This document shows, in pieces, positions 13,888 to 25,404 of a stretch of DNA of 64,000 bases. Made by a program: the position numbers and the translations under genes. The stretch is from positions 1,287,762 to 1,351,761 of the forward strand of contig SCFE01000037.1 in NCBI GenBank assembly GCA_004352715.1, in the 5' to 3' direction. Numbering within the stretch: the stretch's first letter is position 1; every line of letters begins with the position of its first letter. The DNA comes from Hofstenia miamia (lineage: Eukaryota > Xenacoelomorpha > Acoela). Under the pieces are notes generated by a model that saw only the letters and a program-made list of their open reading frames with translations, was not told the DNA's origin and searched no databases.

Positions 13888-14465
13888 CCGGGTGTTTCAA
13901 AAGTTTTAGTACAAGATTTTTGTTCACGTTTTATGAACTAAGCCGGCGTTAAATCAAGAAATTAGAGAATGAGATGTTCGATAGCTATTCAAATAGTTTA
14001 AATTTCTTTAAAATTTTTTAATACTGTTACTGAAAGTTTACGAGTAAATTTTCATCACGAAATCATTGACAATGTATTCGCTCGAAGTTCTTGACAGCAA
14101 GTCGAATGGTCGATGGATTGGGCGTCGTGGCACGATGGAGTGGCCTGCAAGGAGTCCCGATCTTACTCCCTGCGATTTTTGGTATTGGCCTTATCTCAAA
14201 TCCTTGGTTTTTGCCAACAATAGACGCTACGAAATTCTACATTCCTTGAGGTCAACAATTGAAGAGAAATCAACGGAATTCCTTTGCGAATGTATCGAGA
14301 TACCTTGAGAGATTTTGAGAAGACGGTGCATCCGTGTCCCGAATCAGGAGTAAATGTTTTCGAGTAACATTCTAAGTTAGTTTGAATTGCTTTTTAAGCT
14401 TCTTATTTATTTTCATATAATAAATAATTACAAATATATTGTACTAAAACTTTTGAAACACCCGG
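13888..14465 (+). mobile_element. Non-autonomous mariner-like element with perfect 27-bp TIRs
   Basis: Terminal inverted repeats 13888-13914 and 14439-14465 (starting CCGGGTGTTTCAAAAG) match at all 27 positions. A TA dinucleotide lies on each side (13886-13887, 14466-14467), the expected target duplication. Inside, 14125-14250 encodes MEWPARSPDLTPCDFWYWPY and LKSLVF, the third catalytic-residue block of Tc3/mariner transposases. The first two catalytic blocks are absent, so this is an internally deleted 578-bp copy. Intact TIRs suggest recent movement with help from a full-length relative. Confidence 0.9.
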
Positions 14466-14469
14466 TATA

Positions 14470-15050
14470 TATACATAATTGTACAATTAATTAATTAGTA
14501 TATTTCTTCACCGAATATTGTTTTTCAATATAATCTAATTTTCTATAAGCAGTGTTTAAAATCTTAAAAGATATATAAACCTAACTTTTGCAGAACTACA
14601 ATTAAAAAATCATTCGAGTTGAAATACTTGGTTTTAACCTAAAACATATGCGCAAAATGAAAGTGGTCTCAGAGAAGTAATTATGCTTAGATATATACTT
14701 AGCTTATGCCGCCCTTCCACCTGAAATCACAATAACAATCATGACATTGCAAAATCTTTTTATAACAATCAACATCTTTTAACATTAACTTTCTTGCAGC
14801 GCTGAAACAGATTGTTAATCCACTTATTGCATTTTCACGTACTAAATAGAAGACTGTTATTCTGCAGTAGGTTTCCTCTCATTACCAATCTTCTTCATTC
14901 ATTTCCTGTTCACTGTAGCACGTCCACGCGAAAGTTTCACTGTAATATTTCAGTTCTAAGCAAAAGGTTTCGCTTCGTTCCACATAAGTTTCCAGCTGCT
15001 CCGAGGATTGGCAAAATTAGGAACTAAACGTTTTACATTTGATACTTCGA
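14470..15050. other. Intergenic or intron sequence, no certain gene
   Basis: A pyrimidine-rich acceptor-like stretch at 14875-14925 precedes an open frame (HCNISVLSKRFRFVP, 14928-15025) that could be an upstream exon of the membrane protein gene. It ends in a stop with no clear donor. Confidence 0.3.
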
Positions 15051-16262
15051 CATCAAGTGTGGCATCTCTGGGCTGAGTATGTAACTGATATGATAACATC
15101 AAGTATTTCTGTTCTAAATAGCACATCTACTGCTAATTTAATACCGGGTATATCAACTAACTGCCAGGTATTCCGTGTAGTAAACAACCAATGCTTCAAT
15201 AATATGCTTAACATTAGGTAAGTACAATTAGCAAATAATTGCATGCATTGCCTTTCACAAATCAAGACAAAATACTGTCTAGATGTTTCTGGGACTAGAT
15301 GCCATTTATTAGCACCCACGGGGCCCTTATACTTCCGGGTAAAATAAAGGATCCCCACCCCTTCTCATAGTTTTGTCACCACTGTTCCAAGCATGGGGAA
15401 ATGTTCATTTATAGGTATCAAGTTAAAACTAAAATATCGTAGTATACGTACGTTTATTTAAAAATTATCAAGAGTCATTTGGAATATTATTTTTAGCTAA
15501 AGTACAGACAGTTTAGATGCAGCTAGGGTAAACAAACTCGCAACTTTTTAATGTGTATTGCTAAAAGGCAATCTTTTCTAGAAAAGAACGAGAAGTTAAG
15601 CAATTCCTCAGCAATTGACTAGGCTAAGTTTGTAAAAAACACTTTTTTATTTAACAATTTTTATTGAATGAATTCGCACAACAACATTACCTCAAAATTA
15701 TAAATGACCTTAGCATCAATATATCCAATGCTAAAGTACATTGCTTCATTGTATGTGTGAACAGCAAATGGTTACACATGAAATGACTTGCGTTGCAAGT
15801 ATATTCAAATCTGTAATTAGCCAAGTTATTTCTCCAAGCGACTCCAATTGTTTCCAGCCAAGCAATTTCTATGCAATCTTCAAGAGTAAACTCGGAAAAT
15901 TTTGCCATTTTCTAAGCAATTATAGGCCTAGTTGCTAACAATTATTGTTTGTAAAGAATTTGTTATAATGTAAGCACCACAAACGAGTTCTAGATTTACA
16001 CGTTTTTGCCTTTCATTAGTATAATGTGCAAATAATAGCTCAACCAAGACGTTAATTAATTATTGTGATTAGTTTGCGGGAAAGCGTTATGGCATTACCG
16101 GCAGGATTAATTCTAATAATTGTAGTGCTAACTATTTCAATACTCTTCACATCATCTCTTCTTATGAAAAAGATGTGCGCAGCTAGAGCAGTTAAGGAAT
16201 ATACTTACGATTTAACAAGCAGCGATCAACCTCTTGTTAGTGAGAAGAAAGACAAAAGTTGA
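15050..16262 (+). CDS. 3' end of an unrecognised single-pass membrane protein gene
   Basis: Two exons joined by phase. The upstream exon (start uncertain, about 15050, ending 15217 before GTAAGT) reads VWHLWAEYVTDMITSS, then STNCQVFRVVNNQCFNNMLN, with possible N-glycosylation sites NST and NIS. The downstream exon (16073-16262, acceptor GTGATTAG) completes a Ser codon and encodes a membrane segment, LILIIVVLTISILFTSSLL, followed by basic KKMCAARAVKEY and an acidic or polar tail to TGA. The layout suggests a type I protein: extracellular part, one helix, about 40 cytoplasmic residues. Upstream exons were not found. A frame starting near 14927 (TSTRKFHCNISVLSKRF) is a weak candidate for one. 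I do not recognise the family. Confidence 0.5.
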
Positions 16263-18447
16263 ACTATCTGTTCTCCTGGATCATTCGTACATTTTATTTG
16301 AATTTTAAAAAAAATATTTAATTGAAATAGAATTAATTTAAGCAAAAGTTTTGATTCCAGAACCAAGAGTGTAATAATTGCAAGAAAACAAAGATTCACA
16401 TACATTCATGCTTTATGTATTCAAAACTCTGGCAAAATAGATCAGCTATGGCACTGTTTCGAAATTCACTGATAGAGCAGATTATATATTTCTTAAATTA
16501 TTGTAAAATTGGCTATTTTGAGCAAATGCCTAACTTTGAAGCAAATTATGATAGTCGAGGCTGATGACTAGTACCAACTTGTTTTATGTTAACCTTTTGG
16601 GATTGTGAAAATAGTGGCAGTGAGAAAAAGAATAAATTTAAGTTTAAATTTGGTTTACCAAATCTAATTTACAAAATTTGATTACGGGTGACCTTTAAGA
16701 TATCCACGGACCAGTGACCCGAATGAACCGCGCAATTTGGTGACTCGAATGACCCGTGACTCGTTGTCAGCTCTGGTGGTAGTAGTAGTAGTAGTGCTTA
16801 GAAATTTTCCTTATGTAGAAATATGAAAAAAATATCGCTGCTAAAGTGACCCACTAAAAAGTGCGTCTGCAATTTTTGAAAGCAATCATCAAAAGTCAAT
16901 TGATATGATTTGCCAATAATAATTGTATATAGCTTTATTTTTTGTGTTAAGGCATCATACAGAAATATTTTTTACTAATAAAATTGCATTGGAAATTACT
17001 AAGTGATAGTTTTCAAATGAATTAAATTTAAAAACTTAAGAGTTATTAAATATTTTCAAAAATAAAAGTTTGACAAAATCTTTGGAGGCAAATTGCAAGT
17101 AAAATGGTTTTTTCAGGGCGAAGTAAAAATAATTGAAGCAAAAGTAGATAAGGAGTATTTTCTGTATTCATGATGCTATTGTAAAGAACTTCATCTTTCT
17201 CTTTTGAACTCTCAGAAGTGGCAAAATTAGCACATGATATATTTAACATTGAACTGCAATTAGCTGATTTTAATGATTGTAATTGAAATGAATTTATTGA
17301 CTCTACCAATATTGATTACAAGGCAAACAGAAATATTCCCTGAGTTACTTTCTTATTTGGCAGCAGAGTAGCAATGCAATGATTACAATTATTTTTAATA
17401 ATTATCAACCTATATACCAAGGCTAATTTTTCTTAGCGTGAAAATCAATCTGAGTGTTTCCTAAACATATATTTTTATAGAAATTTAGAATTATAAAGAA
17501 AGTTTTTCTCATAAATTTGATTTAAAATTCGTAAGAATATTGTGCATAAGTAATTTGCTCAAGTGAAGCAACTTTGCGATGAACTATTTAAAGGAACCAT
17601 CGCTAAATTTGATTGGAACAGTTCTTAAGTCAAAAAGGAACGTCAAGCGAAGCTAGGTTTGCACTGGGCTCTGAGCAAAATTCAAAATGTAGTCACTCTA
17701 TTACGCAGTGTTTTGGGGCATTTTGGGGCTGGTTGAGTTTCCCGTGCCTAGTGGACGGAAGATGTGTACTGGGCATCACAGTGATGGTGCGGGGGCGTTT
17801 GTTTATTCAAGTCACCCTGAATATCACGTGTCAACTAACAATGTCTGGTAAAATAATGGCAATGTTGTAGTTTAAAAAATTCATATACTAATGATTCGAT
17901 TTCTGATCTTAAAGATAGATCTCAACATCTTCTGATCTTAAATTACAAGACAGGCCATTGACAAGTATCGCATTTATATTATAGAAAATAGAACAGTAAT
18001 TCTGTTAACAGTTTATTATCATTTTTGATAAAATGAATTATTATGGATTTGCTTTGAAATATAATTAAATTTGAATCCATAATTATCATAGGGATTTCAT
18101 CAAACACTATCTTTCACAATAAAATGTGTAGTTGGAAACAAGAACAATAATTGCAGCGTAGGTTTCACTCCATGAATAAAATGTTTAAAATATTGATGCT
18201 GACGTATTACGCAATTACACTTATGTTGTTGAACAGGGATCATTAGCCGATAAAATCAATCAATGCAGTTAAAAATTCATGTAAAACTAACTTTAAATAT
18301 TCGTTTACGGAAACATCAACCGAGAAAATTGCACAATTTGACAGCCTTACTAGATGCCACATTAATTATCCTTTAATGCGAAGTGGAAAAATGTTTGACA
18401 TCGCTCATGCATGCAAAAGTTAGGCAAGCAAATATTTTTTATGTAAC
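16263..18447. other. Intergenic region with no recognised gene
   Basis: Contains a (TAG)n microsatellite near 16785-16797. At 16685-16780 repeated GACCCG/ACCCGT motifs look like the subterminal repeats of hAT-like MITEs. An open frame at 17613-17870 has no convincing domain. Confidence 0.45.
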
Positions 18448-18579
18448 CAGGGGCGTACCCAGGATTTTTTGACGGGGGACATCATTGTTATTCTCTAATG
18501 CTGGAATGATTTATCCAGTCAAAATAAAATTTGGAAACCTGACGGGGGCATTCCACTATGCCCCCTGGGTACGCCACTG
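18448..18579. mobile_element. hAT MITE with perfect 8-bp target duplication
   Basis: A 132-bp element with ends CAGGGGCGTACCCAGG and, inverted, CAGTGGCGTACCCAGG. It is flanked on both sides by TATGTAAC (18440-18447 and 18580-18587). An 8-bp duplication and CAG...CTG ends fit the hAT superfamily. It has no coding capacity. Confidence 0.9.
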
Positions 18580-19336
18580 TATGTAACCAAAATAGTGTAA
18601 ATAAAAAACCATGAACAATTTATATATGAAATTCCTGAGGCGAGTTTTCTCAGAAATTTATCTGTAATATCATTATAGAAATAAGATTAGTCCTGCAGTT
18701 CTTTTAATAAATCATTTTCAAGAAAAAATTGCTAATAATTTTCTTTAATCAGAAAATAATCGTTCTGCAAGAAAGTGATCAAAATCCAATAGTTTGCATT
18801 AATTCAAATATTTACAAATTTTCGGTAATGCAGTCAGTAAATAGTGGATATCTAAATATTGAATAAGAATTTTGTCGATTTTTACAATTGAAGGCATGTT
18901 GATGATAGAAAACTTGAGATAAATTACAAAGTTTTTCAAGATTGAGAAACTTAGAGAAGAAATTTAGAACAGAAAATGACAGCTGACGGAAATCACATTT
19001 AAATCGCTCAAAGTTTTCTAAAATTTATTTCCATATGTATCACTTTATATTACCACGTGATATTTGAATTGAATTTGTGGCACATTCGTAGAAAAATTCG
19101 TTTTTGATTCACAACTGTTAAAAATTTTCTAAATTCTGCAAAGCAAGGAATATTGTACAAAAAATCCGTGAGGTAAAAATGCGAAAAAACTATATACCAG
19201 ATTGGAGCTTGGCTCAAATATATTCCTGTTTCTGGTACTGCTTGAATGTAAAAATGTTTCTGATTAATTTAAATAATAAATACCCTGTTTACTTTTGGGT
19301 TATTGTATTGAATTAAAATATTTCGGGTGGTTCTTT

Positions 19337-19438
19337 AGGCTATGGTTAGACTATGTGATTGGTCACGCGTGATTTGTCTCATTTGATGAAATCGCAAGTA
19401 ATTTTTCTTGCTGCCAATCATGTAGTCTAACGTAGCTT
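19337..19438. mobile_element. Short palindromic MITE
   Basis: About 23-bp inverted arms, GCTATGGTTAGACTATGTGA at 19339 and its near-complement at 19414-19436, around an 50-bp centre. Related words recur at 42520-42670. Confidence 0.7.
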
Positions 19439-19638
19439 GACAACGGAAATATTTCAATGAGAAATGAGAAGCAATGAGCGGAGTACTGGCTTTGCTAACT
19501 AAATCTTCGCGCAATGAGTTGAAGAAAACGGATCTAATTTTTTTTGTTTGAGGAAGCGTAGGTACATCATTAAGGCATTTGCTTGCTTTGGCGCAATCCT
19601 TCAATTATTTTTCAAGCAAATCGTAATGAATTGTTTCC

Positions 19639-19642
<4 letters not shown>

Positions 19643-19672
<30 letters not shown>

Positions 19673-19761
19673 NNNNNNNNNNNNNNNNNNNNNNNNNNNN
19701 NNNNNNNNNNNNNNNNNNNNNNNNNNNNNNNNNNNNNNNNNNNNNNNNNNNNNNNNNNNNN

Positions 19762-19791
<30 letters not shown>
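19643..19791. repeat. (TA)n microsatellite around an assembly gap
   Basis: TA runs on both sides of an N gap at 19673-19761. The repeat probably caused the gap. Apparent ORFs of IYIYIY are translations of this repeat. Confidence 0.95.
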
Positions 19792-19794
<3 letters not shown>

Positions 19795-19799
19795 ATTCA

Positions 19800-21155
19800 A
19801 TTCAAATTTATCGACCGAAAATCGCCAGGACGATATTAGTTGTTGCCTGCAAACTACACGCAGGCCTTGAAATTTTCGCTCAAAGTTACTTGAATATTAA
19901 GGATTCCACAAGTAGTACAGATCAAAATTCCTGAGGAGTGTGCAATAGATGCATACAAATTAAGTCACACTTAGTAATCTTTTGAGTTATTCAACATGAT
20001 TGAAACTTTTACTGCTAACAGCTGACTACGGGAAAAAATTTATAGTTACTTGCTTTTTATTACAGAAATTGTACTCAGAATAAGAACGGATTATTTTTTT
20101 CTTGCTATTTACAATGATATTAACATATTTACATGCCCTAAGAACTTTCCATCACAGTGCTAAGGTACGCCACGTGTCTCAACCTGACAACACTCGTATT
20201 TGGAATAAAGTTATGCATCATTTGGATTTCTTACACACTTTGATTTCAGCCATGGTCATGTTTGAACTATATCAAAGTTCAAAGCCATTTCTATATCCAA
20301 GATTTGAATTCCTTGCAAATCAAGAATAATAAATACCTTCTTTATAATAATAATGTTGAAATATCAAACGTACTGTGAAACCCTTAACTAAACCATGAAT
20401 AGCATAATAGCTATGTTACTCCTAAATTTTAATTTTCATAGAAATTAAATATTTAATATTTATAATAACTGTCAAAAACACCACCTTGCTTCTGATTGAA
20501 ATTTATTATAAAGATAATTTATCTGTCCATTTGACATATCTCCTAGACATTATCAGAAATGCATAAATATTATTTTTAAATATGCCAGCATATATCTAGG
20601 CGTATCCTGTTTCTCAATTTTTAATGTATCAGCTTTGATGTAAGAACGCCCTCCCCCACATCTTTATTTGAACGACCAATAATATATAACCTTAATTCAG
20701 TCATATAAATACATTAAATTCGAGATGTGCAACAAAAATTACTGGCAGTAACCATTAATTCTTCAAGATTCCCTACCAATAATTTGCCAACTGGCAGTAA
20801 CCATTAATTCTTCAAGATTCCCTACCAATAATTTGCCACATAATTTCCGCAGTAGTCATTAATATGAGTAGTTTAGCTGAGTATTAGTCGAAAAGTCAAA
20901 TTTTTTGAGGCCATGTTGTCAAGCATATGAATAACAAAATAGGACATTTCTACAATAACTGTATGTATTACTAGCATATTTACTGCTTAAACTAGTTAAT
21001 ATTTTGAAATAAATGAGAAAAAAATTATGTAAATAAGCACAGGACATGTATCTAATAACAAAAAACAGAGTAAGTATTGTGGTAGGTTTCAAAATGTCCA
21101 GTAAATAATGAATTTCTAAGAATAATGTATTGCTTCAAGTAATTTATGTTCTATG

Positions 21156-21156
<1 letters not shown>
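19800..21156. other. No certain gene; includes a 49-bp tandem duplication
   Basis: An open frame at 20102-20329 (LTYLHALRTFHHSAKV...) shows no recognised domain. 20741-20789 is repeated exactly at 20790-20838. Otherwise AT-rich. Confidence 0.5.
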
Positions 21157-21186
<30 letters not shown>

Positions 21187-21368
21187 TGGATGCGGGTGTA
21201 ATTTTTACCGCATTGCTCCCGCATGTCTGTTAGAAAAATTCATCCGCACCCGTAACACACCCGCNATATATATATATATATATATATATATGGATGCGGG
21301 TGTAATTTTTACCGCATTGCTCCCGCATGTCTGTTAGAAAAATTCATCCGCACCCGTAACACACCCGC
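21157..21368. repeat. Two copies of a GC-rich 77-bp module next to (TA)n tracts
   Basis: A module starting GGATGCGGGTGTAATTTTTA occurs at 21188-21264 and again at 21292-21368. The copies are separated by one N and a (TA)n run, with another (TA)n before the first. It contains inverted GCGGGTG/CACCCGC motifs. The second copy may be an assembly duplication. Confidence 0.75.
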
Positions 21369-21489
21369 TATTTTCTACTATGTTTACACGGAGCGCGTGT
21401 GATGATTCCACGAAGCTGGGTCACTTCAAGTAATTAAGCCGAATTGACTTTCTATTAATTTTGTTTAATTGAGTGAAGGATGTCAAATA

Positions 21490-22675
21490 CAGTACTGGAA
21501 ATATGTATTCGACCACCTTGCTATTTTGAATAAATAATGAAAATTCATTGGACAGAGTGTGCCTAAGATTATAACTAAGTGTTACTTTGATTAAGAAAAG
21601 AAAATTTGTATGTCTAATACCATAAAATATGTAGAATAACAATTGGCTATTAATTTTTAATCAAAACTAGAAAATTTATATCGGAAAATGTATTCGGTCA
21701 CCTGAAAAATTTTTAACAAATGAGCAAATCCAAAAAAAGTAACTTCAAAATAAGATACACTTCCATATTGCACCCCATACCATTGCGGGCTTCCCACCAT
21801 AATTCATGATCCTCCAAGTAAGTTGAGGCAAGAATCTGAACTTCTGCCCAGTTGGTCTCTTTATCAACATTCTTTTCGATGAGTATGGCTCAAATCTTAA
21901 CTCATCTGAAAATATAACATTAGACAAATGTTCAGATGAATTTTCTCTCATCAAATTGGCCCACCTCCCCCGGCGTAATCATTGCTTTGAGGTTAAGAAT
22001 GGCTTTTTGGGTGTCACGAAGATCCCAATTGAGTACTTCTTCAAGATGTTTCGCACAGTTCCTGTTGTCACAAGGTGACCATCAGCCCATTCCTTGCAAA
22101 ATTCCTCTGAAATTTTCCTGGGATTTCGCTTTGAAAGGCACATAAGGGATGATTGGAAGGTTTTGGAGGTCTTCTTTGGTCTTCCGGACTTTGGCTTGGT
22201 AGCAATGATGTTTTCAGAAGTGAAACATCTGATGATATCCCCAACAGTACTTCGAAGACGCTTTACAAGTCGGGCTATATTACGCTGACTCATCCCTTCC
22301 AAATTTTTGGAGATAATCAACTTGTGGATAACAAGAGGTACGTAACCAGCCATCATTATGGCGAAGAAAGACTGTTATTGCACATTTTCAATATAAATAG
22401 ACTGAAAAAAGCACAACCAATGAAATTTTTTAAAGATTCTCTGATTTGGTCTGAAGTGGCCGAATGCATTTTTCCAAGAAAAGATGAGCTAACTAAAAGA
22501 ATTGTAGAATTTCTGAGATTTAAAGTAAACAGTGGTAATTATTTCTCAAAATTGTTGAATTCCCTTTTCTGCAACACCAAATCTAATTAAAAAATAACTA
22601 TGACATTCTTAGCGTCCATTTCTTAGAAATATTTATAACAAATCATGGGTGGCCGAATTCTCTTTTCCACTACTG
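21490..22675 (-). mobile_element. Tc1-like DNA transposon with TIRs and transposase
   Basis: Ends CAGTACTGGAAATATG (21490) and, inverted, CAGTAGTGGAAAAGAG (22675) match at 22 of the first 28 positions, and TA flanks both sides. The minus-strand transposase has an N-terminal helix-turn-helix (GMSQRNIARLVKRLRSTVGD) with the GRPKKTS linker at 22356-21979, then after a frameshift NVIFSDELRFEP, the second catalytic block, and GGKPAMVWGA at 21954-21745. The last catalytic block toward 21500 is not clearly readable. Total length is 1186 bp, shorter than the usual 1.3-1.7 kb, so it is probably inactive. Confidence 0.85.
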
Positions 22676-22740
22676 TATATTATATTACATAGATTTCTTA
22701 GTATAATTAATATTATATTAGTTTAGCATTACAGAGGTAA

Positions 22741-22868
22741 CAAAATATAATGTCCATCCGCACCGCAACCCGCGTGGCATTTGAAATTCAGTACCCGCAC
22801 TGCACCGCACAGGCGCGGGTAAACCCTCACTGCGTCCATCTTTATATATATATATATATATATATATA
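22741..22868. repeat. GC-rich module with (TA)n tail, related to the 21.2-kb modules
   Basis: ATCCGCACC, GCGCGGG and GTCCATC motifs are followed by (TA)n at 22843-22868. In inverse orientation it resembles the GGATGCGGGTG modules at 21.2 kb, so it is probably a dispersed repeat with a (TA)n end. Confidence 0.55.
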
Positions 22869-22869
22869 A

Positions 22870-23741
22870 ATTTGAAATGAATATTTGGCTGACATGGGAC
22901 GAGCAATGGAACATAGTTTGCGCGTATGTAATACATGTTAAAGTATGATTAGTAAAACCAATTGTGAATGGAAGTCTGCGATTGAATTCATTTGAAATCT
23001 AAGAATGATTATAAATTTGAAAAGAAAACAATTTGCAAATGTTTTCTGCACCAACTGTTAAATGTAAGATGTTCATAACCTATACATTTAATAAAAAATA
23101 TTTATTTACATGCTGAAAGCTTAGACATGAATGTTCAAAGGTTTAATTTGAGCGATTTCTTCTTAAATCATTATATTTTGGAAATGAAATCGAGGATGAA
23201 AAAGCAGTAGAAGATGAATATTTTAATGGTTGATTAATTCATAAATTTTGATAATGTATGCATTAGCTTTTAGTCTCTACCATAGGGGAACATTATTTAT
23301 TAATGAAAACAATGCAAAACGATTTATAGAGTTTTAAATAGTGATGATTCCAATTAATATACTATAGTGGAATTGCATCCCAAATGGTACAAAATAGGAT
23401 AACTCAAATTTCTTACATGTATGGCACTATTTATGTTATCACTGGTGCAAGCTATTACCAATATAGTAGTCGTAATGAGATGCATTTCCTTAGAGTGAGG
23501 CGAAAATACAAAATGTAGTCAAAATCAGTGTGTTACTTATGCTAACTTTGGTTCCTCACCATTGTTCTAAAAAGTGTTAATGAGAATATATTCTAAGTTG
23601 ATTATAGACATCCTAATTTAGGCAGTATGCCTAATAAGTCATTTGCATAATGTTTATTTGCCAACATCGTTTCCTGCAATTGGTTTTTGTTAGCTTTGAT
23701 CATACTGTGCTCGTAAATGCTAACTTTTCCTATATTTTCAG
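22870..23741. other. Upstream region of the TPR gene, nothing recognised
   Basis: AT-rich sequence without domains or repeats that I can identify. The promoter or earlier exons of the TPR gene may lie here. Confidence 0.4.
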
Positions 23742-25404
23742 TTGTCAATGATGTCCAAAGCTGCATCAAAAGTGCAAGAAGGGGCTTGTAAAAATAAAGA
23801 ATAAGAGGCGCTCAATCTTTTTATTTGTGAAAATTTTTTTTTTATCTAATTCCTAAGCATAATAAATAAATTAAATTTTGTTATCATACAGATTTGAGAT
23901 AAAATTAGTTTTTTAATAATTATGTAAATTTTCAGATAGTTTTAAGGTTAGCAATGATTTTCACTAGTTATCAGAATCTAAATTTGTGATATATGAGACT
24001 CCAAGTAATATCTAAATAGTACATATTGATATATAAGCTTGTTGATTCATAAATTGTTGGATCGAGTTACAAGAGCAGAAATGGTTGAGATTTAAATCTA
24101 CTATGTAGTTAAATAATCACATTGTAAATTATTGATATGAATATCTTACTTATATGTGAACTGGTTTTGCCTAATTGCAATGCTTCATACTGATAATCAG
24201 TAATTTCATTTTGAATGAAATAGTTTATTGCAATGCTTCACCACAAATTTTAATTCATTTTTTAAGACATTGTGTTTTTTATTGATAACTTAATCAAAAA
24301 TAAATATATAGAATAATATGCTCTGACGATTTAGTTTAGGTAATGAAGAAATTAAAAGCCATGCACTATGTGTCCTAGGAAAATATCACATGGATTGGGG
24401 ACAAAGTCTATGTGAATCTTTAGAGTATTTCAGCCAAGCAGTAAGTATTCTGAATGAGAAAAACTCATCTAAGTGTATAATGCAGGATAAAATTGTCATT
24501 CTAGATGCTTTATATCACTCATTCTGTATTTACAACAAAACTGAAGAATTTGAAAAAGCTATTAATTGTCTTCAAAATGCTATAAAAATCAATGATGGAG
24601 AACAGTTTGCAAGGCACATTTTTTACTTAGAACAATTGGGAGATCTTGAGTTTAAGTGCAAAAAAGAAGTTTCAAGTACTCATCATTATGAGCAGATAAT
24701 CCAAAACATCAATTCTAAGAGTAACACAAGCCTACATAACAGTGTAATTTTGAGATGTCAGGCCAAATTAGCTCATAACTATCAAATATTAGGAAAGTCT
24801 GATAAAGCCATATCCGCTCTGGAAGCTGCCTATGAATCATCCAACGATGACTCAATATCACCGGAATTCATGTTTTGCATTGGGCAAGAATACGAGACAA
24901 TTAAGGATTATGAAAACGCTTGGATCTATTATCAATTTACATACGAAATAAGTAAATGCCAAAAAGACTACGAAAACAAACTATTGTCAATAAAATGCTT
25001 GTTAAAAATGGGAAAGCTTCTTCAAATTGAAGGTAGTGGATCACGCGCTTGCGTATATTTTGAGAAAGGATTGAAATATTTCAATAAAATGCTTGTTAAA
25101 AATGGGAAAGCTTCTTCAAATTGAAGGTAGTGGATCACGCGCTTGCGTATATTTTGAGAAAGGATTGAAATATGCGAAAACATATATTGGAGAGATTCAT
25201 GTAGTGACGGGAGAGCTGTATCACGCGGTTGCTGAGGAACGGAGAAATAAGCGAGATTGGGCAAACACGATGATGTTGATGGAAAAAGCAGTAGAAATTT
25301 ACAAAATCACTCTTGGACTTGACCATCCTGTGACAATAAAGTCTTCAAAAGTGCTCAATGCCATGCTAAGACGGAAAGGACCTCAAAAAGGCAAAATTAT
25401 GTAA
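23742..25404 (+). pseudogene. TPR-repeat protein gene, frame broken by a 94-bp tandem duplication
   Basis: Candidate exon 1 (23742-23787, ATG at 23748 or 23751) follows a TTTTCAG acceptor and ends in phase 1 before GTAAAA. Exon 2 starts at 24340 after TTTAG and joins in frame (TGT Cys across the joint), running through MDWGQSLCESLEYFSQAV. The protein is built of helical tetratricopeptide repeats, for example ALEAAYESS, YENAWIYYQFTYEI and a last unit AVEIYKITLGLDHPVTI of kinesin-light-chain type, so it is probably a scaffold or adaptor. A direct duplication (24987-25080 copied at 25081-25173) is 94 bp, not a multiple of three, and brings in a stop at 25122. Read with one copy, the frame continues to TAA at 25404, about 336 residues. 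The duplication may be an assembly error, in which case the gene is intact. I cannot assign it to a named TPR family. Confidence 0.72.
24987..25173 (+). repeat. 94-bp direct tandem duplication inside the TPR coding exon
   Basis: Two adjacent copies starting TCAATAAAATGCTTGTTAAA (24987 and 25081), identical over about 93 bp. Copy length is 94 bp, so it shifts the reading frame by one. Confidence 0.95.

Noticed and set aside
15687-15938. Overlapping open frames on both strands inside the membrane-protein intron
   Set aside because: No domain in either frame, and skipping the region gives a phase-consistent joint.
17613-17870. 85-codon open frame on the plus strand
   Set aside because: Only a vague resemblance to the Tc1 MVWG block, with no catalytic residues and no inverted repeats.
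19583-19800. Long IYIYIY reading frames, also at 21146, 35807 and 48508
   Set aside because: These are translations of (TA)n and gap characters, not genes.
20102-20329. 75-codon open frame on the plus strand
   Set aside because: No domain, no convincing splice context. Length is within chance expectation.
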